DNA from: Cladosporium sp. IMV 00045
Lineage: Eukaryota; Ascomycota; Dothideomycetes; Cladosporiales; Cladosporiaceae
DNA: 24,124 bases
Direction: 5' to 3'
Assembly: GCA_001931905.2 (NCBI GenBank)
Contig: MSJI02000270.1
Coordinates: 1 to 24,124 of the forward strand
Shown here: piece after piece, positions 19,362 through 24,124 of the stretch
How the letters are laid out: each line of letters starts with the position of its first letter
Position numbering within the stretch: position 1 is the first letter of the stretch
The notes under the pieces: generated by a model
The model's input: the letters and a program-made list of their open reading frames with translations, nothing else
What the model was told of the DNA's origin: nothing
Database searches by the model: none
Made by a program: the position numbers and the translations under genes

Positions 19362-19837
19362 TGTTGGTATCCTGGGTTAGTGGAGGTATGCAGTAAGTGG
19401 TTGTGATAGGTGGGGATGGTAAATGTGAGGAATCTAAGATCGGATGAACGAAGAGATATACTTGGCATATAGATATAGGAAGAAGTAACTAAACAAACCA
19501 CAGACGAGGTGTATCTACGCACAGCTGAGACATTCGAGCTGAGGCCAGAGTGTCGAGAGTGGAAGTCAACCAAGCCCGTTGGAGAGCCGGAGCTCAACTG
19601 GCTGATGATCAAGTGCTTGCTGTGGCCTGCCCTTCAGCTTTCACTGACTGCCCCGCGGTTTTAGAAGCGACTCGCTAATCAGCCAATCAACCCCACTTCA
19701 AATGTCCCAAATTGATTGAAGTCCCGTGTAGAGTCACTACAAACCACTGCCACCAAACGACTCATACCACATTTTCTTTTACCGCAACGACTGTACGACT
19801 TACGCATACACGCGCATCTCCAGAACACGCGCCCACC
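19362..19837. promoter_or_regulatory. Divergent promoter of the thioesterase and TrpRS genes, with CCAAT and Gcn4-like elements
   Basis: 476 bases between two divergent starts. CCAAT is at 19683-19687 (GCCAATCAA), about 150 nt before the TrpRS ATG. GAGTCA at 19731-19736 (TGACTC on the other strand) lies about 100 nt before it; it matches six of seven bases of the Gcn4/CpcA site. This would fit cross-pathway control of an aminoacyl-tRNA synthetase. Binding is inferred. Confidence 0.45.
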
Positions 19838-21355
19838 ATGGCATCCAACGAAACGCCCGGCGCTCCTCCAGTCGCCGAGCAGAAGATCGAGGCGGCCGAG
19901 CAAAAGATTGATCCATACAATGTATCTGGCGGCGTGGACGAGCAAGGAAACGCAAAAGCAATCGACTACAACCGGTTAATAGACCTGTTCGGTGTCCAGC
20001 CTCTCACCGACGCCCACCTCAAGCGCTTCGAGGAAGTCACCGGCAAGCCCGCACACAGACTGATGAGGAGAGGCCTCTTCTTCTCCCACAGAGACTTTGA
20101 CAAGATCCTCGACGCATACGAGCGCGATGGCACTTTCATGCTGTACACTGGTCGAGGACCGAGCAGTGGAAGCATGCACTTGGGACATACGGTTCCCTTC
20201 CTCTTCACCAAGGAGCTGCAGGAGATGTTCGACGTGCCATTGGTCATCATGTTGACGGACGACGAGAAATACCTGTACACCCGCAACAAGAACAACGGCG
20301 TGCAAAAGAAGGGAAACACCGCCGAAGACTTCCTGGAATTCGCTCACCAAAACGCAAAGGACATCATCGCGCTAGGCTTCGACCCCAAGAAGACCTTCAT
20401 CTACACCGACTACGAATTCAACGGCGGCCACTTCTACCGCAACGCCTCCGAGTTCGAATCCCTCCTCACATTCAACCAAGCCGAAGGCGCTTTCGGCTTC
20501 ACAGGCTCCACCAACGTCGGCCTCATCGCCTACGGCGCCAAACAATGCGTTGCCGCCTTCCCCTCCTCCTACCCGGAACTCTTCGGCTACAAAGACTACC
20601 GCTACCCCGAACTGGCACCCGAAGGCAAACGCCGCCACAAAGACCTCTCCAAAATCATGACCCTCATCCCCTGTGCCATCGACCAAGAGCCCTACTTCCG
20701 CATGCTGCGCGACCGCTGCGAGCGCATGACCGACCCGCACCCCAAGACCGCGTTGATCCTGTCCAAATTCCTGACCGCCCTGCAAGGCCCCGGCGGCAAG
20801 ATGAGCGCGTCCGACGCCAACAGCGCCATATTCATGTCCGACACGCCGGGCCAGATCAAGAACAAAATCAACCGCCACGCCTTCTCCGGCGGCCGCGAGA
20901 CGCTCGAGGAGCAGCGCCAGCACGGCGGCAACCCGGACGTCGACGTCGCCTGGACCTACCTCTCCTACTTCCTGGAGGACGACGCGGAGCTCAACGACCT
21001 CGCCGACAAGTACCGCAAGGGCGAGCTGCTGACGGGCGAGATGAAGCAGCGCTGCATCGCCGAGCTGCAGAAGTTCGTCGCGGCCTTCCAGGAGCGCAGG
21101 GAGAAGGTCGACGACGCCGCCATGCGCGACTTCATGCGGCCGAAGAAATTGGAGTATGCGGGTAACCCTAATCCGAAGGCACCCGTGCCTGCAGCTCCTG
21201 CGGCGGGTCAGGACGGTGCTGGCGAGGGCTCTGCTGCTCCCAGGGAGGACGGTCGCGGGACCAAGGGCGAGAGGAAGGCGGCCAAGCTCGCCGCGCAGAA
21301 GGCGGAGAAGCTGGCGCTGAGGGAGAAGAAGGAGGCCGAGCAGGCGGAGAAGTGA
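19838..21355 (+). CDS. wrs1: Tryptophanyl-tRNA synthetase, cytoplasmic
   Basis: A class I enzyme that charges tRNA-Trp with tryptophan using ATP, in the cytosol. One exon, 505 aa (yeast 432). The HIGH signature is HLGH at residues 114-117 in GRGPSSGSMHLGHTVPF. The KMSKS signature is KMSAS at 321-325, the eukaryotic/archaeal form. The N-terminal block IDYNRLIDLFGVQPL and the segment FGFTGSTNVGLIAYGAKQ are typical of the eukaryotic cytosolic enzyme, and there is no WHEP domain. After about residue 440 comes a 60-70-residue tail, Ala/Pro-rich and then Lys/Glu-rich, that yeast lacks. The ATG at 19838 (CCCACCATGG) is preferred; the in-frame upstream extension from 19712 is low in similarity and has no mitochondrial targeting look. 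Codon usage is strongly C-ending, as in highly expressed fungal genes. Confidence 0.97.
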   Translation: MASNETPGAPPVAEQKIEAAEQKIDPYNVSGGVDEQGNAKAIDYNRLIDLFGVQPLTDAHLKRFEEVTGKPAHRLMRRGLFFSHRDFDKILDAYERDGTFMLYTGRGPSSGSMHLGHTVPFLFTKELQEMFDVPLVIMLTDDEKYLYTRNKNNGVQKKGNTAEDFLEFAHQNAKDIIALGFDPKKTFIYTDYEFNGGHFYRNASEFESLLTFNQAEGAFGFTGSTNVGLIAYGAKQCVAAFPSSYPELFGYKDYRYPELAPEGKRRHKDLSKIMTLIPCAIDQEPYFRMLRDRCERMTDPHPKTALILSKFLTALQGPGGKMSASDANSAIFMSDTPGQIKNKINRHAFSGGRETLEEQRQHGGNPDVDVAWTYLSYFLEDDAELNDLADKYRKGELLTGEMKQRCIAELQKFVAAFQERREKVDDAAMRDFMRPKKLEYAGNPNPKAPVPAAPAAGQDGAGEGSAAPREDGRGTKGERKAAKLAAQKAEKLALREKKEAEQAEK

Positions 21356-22607
21356 GCGATTTTGTGAAAGAGAATAATGCATTAACAAGCATTGTCAGTT
21401 CTGGAAGATGTGCCGTCGAGGGTGATGGCGAGGAACGAAAGGGTCGGAAAGAAAGGCAAGGATCAGATGCATGGAGAAAGGAAAAAAGTGATTTTTGTGA
21501 GATCGCGTTTTCAGCGAAATTTTGTGAGGGTTCAATGGGCATCTTTCTATCACGAATCTATTGAATATTTGGTTCAGAGAAGCGGTAGAGAGGACGGAAG
21601 AACTTGGGGAAGAGAAAGGGGGAGGACGGCTTCAGACCTGTCGCCGTCTTGATCACATGGGGCGTATGAAATCGCCTGGCGGGATAGATATCCAAGACAA
21701 AACGCGAAAGAACTCCAAGAAATACGATGAAAGAAATTGCAGATGACCCAACGAATATCTTGAGCACCGGATCAATTCGAGAAATGGGGTTTATTGTTTC
21801 TCAACTCGTCCTGGTCCCGGCTGGGTTACTAGGGCAGCTGGGCAGGTATTGAATTCTTCCTGGCTCGATTTCGAGCTTGAGCAAAACACAAAAATCATGA
21901 CCGAGCCGACAATTTACGAGTGGCCGGTAGGCCCCATGGAGCAGCAGGTAGGTAAGCGAGCGAGCAAATGAGGAGTTTCCCTTTTGTTCGCGCCTCGGCT
22001 CGTCCTGCATTCGGAAATACCAGAAGAGTCGAAGAGCATCGAGAATGAAAGAGGCTGAGAAGCAGGTGATTAGGTAGTGATGTGATCTATAATGACAGAC
22101 AGATATCTAAAGTAGGTAGGTAGGTAGCAGCCAACAATCTACTCCTGCAAAAAATTGCAATGTAGAAGAGACAGATTGAAGTAGTAGTAGTAGTAGTCAA
22201 ATTGAAAAGGAAAGATTAAAAGAGGAATATTCCCAAAAGGCTCCTTGCACGCGCGTTCGCGTCTTGTTCGCCTTGAGATCCAGCCCAGTATCTCAAATTT
22301 GGGCCAGTCTCCTCTCCTTCCCTTGTGGCGGCCCAGTAGATTGCGTTTGTGGTCGTAAAGATCGTAAAACCCCCAAAGTATTCCCAAAAGATTAGTAGTA
22401 GGTAAAACAAACAACAGAGAAACAGAATTTCCAGTGGAAAGAAAAGAAAAAATATCCTCCTTTTCCCTGCCCAGATAGGGCTGATTCCCAAGGCCGGGTT
22501 TCCCCCCCAGTCCCTCCCTTGTTTCGCTATGCAAAAAGAAAAAGAATCAAAAATCAAAGTAATTCCACCTTTTTCTCGTGACGTGTGCCGTGGAGCTTTC
22601 TCCTCTT
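21356..22607. other. Convergent spacer between the TrpRS and wall-protein genes
   Basis: 1.25 kb without a supported gene, holding both 3' UTRs. It contains a (GTAG)4 run at 22112-22127, a (GTA)-type microsatellite at about 22181-22197, and two exact copies of TATTCCCAAAAG at 22228-22239 and 22379-22390. The minus-strand frame at 22139-22534 includes five Tyr in a row from the microsatellite and is probably 3' UTR. Confidence 0.5.
22181..22197. repeat. GTA trinucleotide microsatellite
   Basis: A perfect GTA/TAG run of about five units in non-coding sequence, downstream of the wall-protein gene. Confidence 0.85.
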
Positions 22608-24124
22608 CTAGAGCAAGAAAGCAAGCACGACCGTCCCCGCCGCGACGAATAGACTGCTCACTCTTACACCAGCCGAGTGTGCAGAACCACTACTCGTCTC
22701 CTGCGCCGGCGCCGCGGCACCTGTGCCTGTTCCAGTCTCGCTCGCTTCACCACTACCGCTACCACTACCGGTAATACTCACCGTACTCTCCGTAGCAGTA
22801 GCAGGAAACAGCGTCTGCAGCCTCGTCCTCGTCGGCTTGCCGTCCGCGCCCAGCTCCTCGATTTCCACAAGCGTGGCTTGAGGCGCCAGACTGACGACGT
22901 AAGTTTTCCCGCCGAACGTGAGAGTCTCCTCTTCTCCGGCGGTGAGAGTCTTGCCGTCGATGATGTACGTCGGTTCCGCGCCGTTGGTGCCCGGGAGGGC
23001 GGTGAAGGTCGACCCGCCGATGGTCAGGAGGGGCGCGGCTGTTATTTCGGCTGAGTCGGAGAGGGCGCTCGTTATTGTGCGCCCGGAGACAACGGCGATG
23101 AGTTCTGAGCCTGAAGGGGAGAGGGAGAGGGTTTCTTCCCCATTCGGGCTGGAGATGGTGATTGTCCCGCCGGGGGTGAGGGTTTGCCCGGAGATGAGGT
23201 AGGTGCCGCCGGAGTTTGGGGCGAAGGCTTGGCCGTTCACTGTGATTATGTCGGGTTGGGGGGTTATGTTGGCGGCTGGGGAGTCGAAGGCTCGTGTTTG
23301 CCCGTTGATCACGATTGAGGAAGCGTCTGGTGCGAGTGAGAAGGTCGTGCCGGAGACGATGGCTGTTCCGCCAGGTGTGAGGGTTTGTCCGGGTGCGAGG
23401 AAGAATTGCGTGGCTGCGTTTGCTGTGAAGACTTGGGATCCTACGGTCAATTGCGGGATGTCGGATGCCGCATCTCCACCGTAGGCTGCGATCATTGAAG
23501 TCGAGCTGCCGATGACAAGCGCCGTTGCACCCGATGCTAGAGACAAGCGAGTGCCATCAACTGTGATTGCTGGCCCGCCGGCTTGAAGTTGCTGATCGCC
23601 AATTGCAAATGCAACTCCGGGCTGGGCGGTGATCGGGATACCATTGACGTTGAATGCGGTCGACGAATCAAACGATCCACCAATTGGGACGGTGCTGCCA
23701 TCGACGACAATGGCGTTGGTAGAAGCAGGGGCAGAAATCACAGTCCCATCAACGGTGATCGGTGCGCCTCCGGGGACGACAGTCTGACCGTCGACGACGA
23801 ATGCAGGTGCTGGCTTAGCGGTGGCTGCCGCTCCGTCGACAGTGATGACCTGTCCAGGAGACGCACCAACTCGGTTCGGTTGAGCGGGTGAGCCGTCGCC
23901 ACTGCCGCTAGATCCCCCATTGCTGTTCGAACCATCGCTTTCGCCCGCGCCAACACCAGCTGCAACAGCACCAATTCCAGCAGCAATAGCAGCGGCAGTC
24001 TTATCGCCGTGTCCCTGGTTCAGGGCTTGGCTGAGAACCTGAGCGGCGTTTGATGGCTTCGCAGCGTTGGCGATCACTGAGACCAGGTGGCCAAATCCTC
24101 CACCCGATCCGCCATTGCCATTTC
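22608..24124 (-). CDS. GPI-anchored Gly/Ser/Thr-rich repeat wall protein, 5' end beyond the right edge
   Basis: The minus-strand frame is open to the last base, so 504 residues are visible and the N-terminus with its expected signal peptide is missing. A Gly/Ser/Asn-rich segment is followed by five degenerate units, each built round a DGQTVxPGG or SGQTLTPGG core and then an ITVDGTxxS or AIVSGTTFS strand. Cores lie near 23780, 23590, 23390, 23185 and 22950, about 200-235 nt apart. Then comes a Ser/Gly/Thr-rich stalk (GSGSGSGEASETGTGTG). The end, SSLFVAAGTVVLAFLL after small residues, is a typical GPI-attachment signal. It is probably a cell-surface or wall protein; the beta-rich repeat has no known enzyme motif. 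The stop TAG is at 22608-22610. No intron is needed in the visible part. Confidence 0.85.
   Translation of the reverse strand, partial: NGNGGSGGGFGHLVSVIANAAKPSNAAQVLSQALNQGHGDKTAAAIAAGIGAVAAGVGAGESDGSNSNGGSSGSGDGSPAQPNRVGASPGQVITVDGAAATAKPAPAFVVDGQTVVPGGAPITVDGTVISAPASTNAIVVDGSTVPIGGSFDSSTAFNVNGIPITAQPGVAFAIGDQQLQAGGPAITVDGTRLSLASGATALVIGSSTSMIAAYGGDAASDIPQLTVGSQVFTANAATQFFLAPGQTLTPGGTAIVSGTTFSLAPDASSIVINGQTRAFDSPAANITPQPDIITVNGQAFAPNSGGTYLISGQTLTPGGTITISSPNGEETLSLSPSGSELIAVVSGRTITSALSDSAEITAAPLLTIGGSTFTALPGTNGAEPTYIIDGKTLTAGEEETLTFGGKTYVVSLAPQATLVEIEELGADGKPTRTRLQTLFPATATESTVSITGSGSGSGEASETGTGTGAAAPAQETSSGSAHSAGVRVSSLFVAAGTVVLAFLL
22900..23830 (-). repeat. Five degenerate 68-78-residue repeats in the wall protein
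   Basis: Repeat cores on the minus strand are VVDGQTVVPGG, IGDQQLQAGG, LAPGQTLTPGG, LISGQTLTPGG and IIDGKTLTAGE. Units 3 and 4 share an eight-residue core, GQTLTPGG, suggesting a more recent duplication or conversion. Confidence 0.75.

Noticed and set aside
20372..21388. 338-codon minus-strand frame inside TrpRS
   Set aside because: Shadow of a strongly C/G-ending codon bias in TrpRS; Leu/Val/Gly-rich with no domain.
22139..22534. 131-codon minus-strand frame with five consecutive Tyr
   Set aside because: The Tyr run comes from the GTA microsatellite; the frame lies in the probable 3' UTR of the wall-protein gene and resembles nothing known.

Overview
The window is nuclear DNA from a filamentous ascomycete (Pezizomycotina). 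A Dothideomycete is likely, but that is an impression, not a proof. The evidence is: short GT-AG introns of 52-79 nt with CTAAC/CTGAC-type branch points; start codons in CCACCATGG-like contexts; a Zn2Cys6 regulator of the FarA/CTF1 fatty-acid type; an Ssk1-type response regulator; and a GPI-anchored Ser/Gly-rich wall protein. I see no transposon, CRISPR array, tRNA, rRNA or operon. Gene order looks like ordinary core fungal sequence.

Layout, left to right. (1) 1-1173, plus: 3' part of a Pro/Arg/Asp-rich low-complexity protein with two introns near its end. (2) 1174-2789: about 1.6 kb without a convincing gene. (3) 2790-4783, minus: amino acid/choline-type permease of the APC superfamily, five exons, 571 aa. 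(4) 5921-9285, minus: FarA/CTF1-like regulator, eight exons, 938 aa. (5) 10087-10554, plus: STEEP1-domain zinc protein, one exon. (6) 11791-14640, minus: Ssk1-like response regulator, one exon, 949 aa. (7) 16651-17624, plus: aquaporin, two exons, 298 aa. (8) 18140-19361, minus: stand-alone ACP-like plus thioesterase protein, two exons, 380 aa. (9) 19838-21355, plus: cytoplasmic tryptophanyl-tRNA synthetase, 505 aa. (10) 22608 to the right edge, minus: GPI-anchored repeat protein, 5' end missing.

The genes do not form one pathway. Two relate loosely to osmotic and surface biology (Ssk1 in the HOG pathway, and the aquaporin, divergently oriented across a 2.0 kb gap). One controls fatty-acid/cutin responses, and one is a polyketide-type thioesterase standing alone. 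All exon models were built by hand from splice signals and reading-frame closure, and each sums to a whole number of codons.

The most unusual points are in the FarA-like gene. A 207-nt intron is built as two complete introns lying end to end with no exon between them. Two micro-exons (25 and 18 nt) split the zinc cluster. One intron there is flanked by a 9-nt direct repeat. Next in interest are the ACP-like domain that has lost its phosphopantetheine serine, a Gln in place of the usual filter His in the aquaporin, paired CCTCGG motifs upstream of the FarA-like gene, and upstream ORFs before the Ssk1 start.
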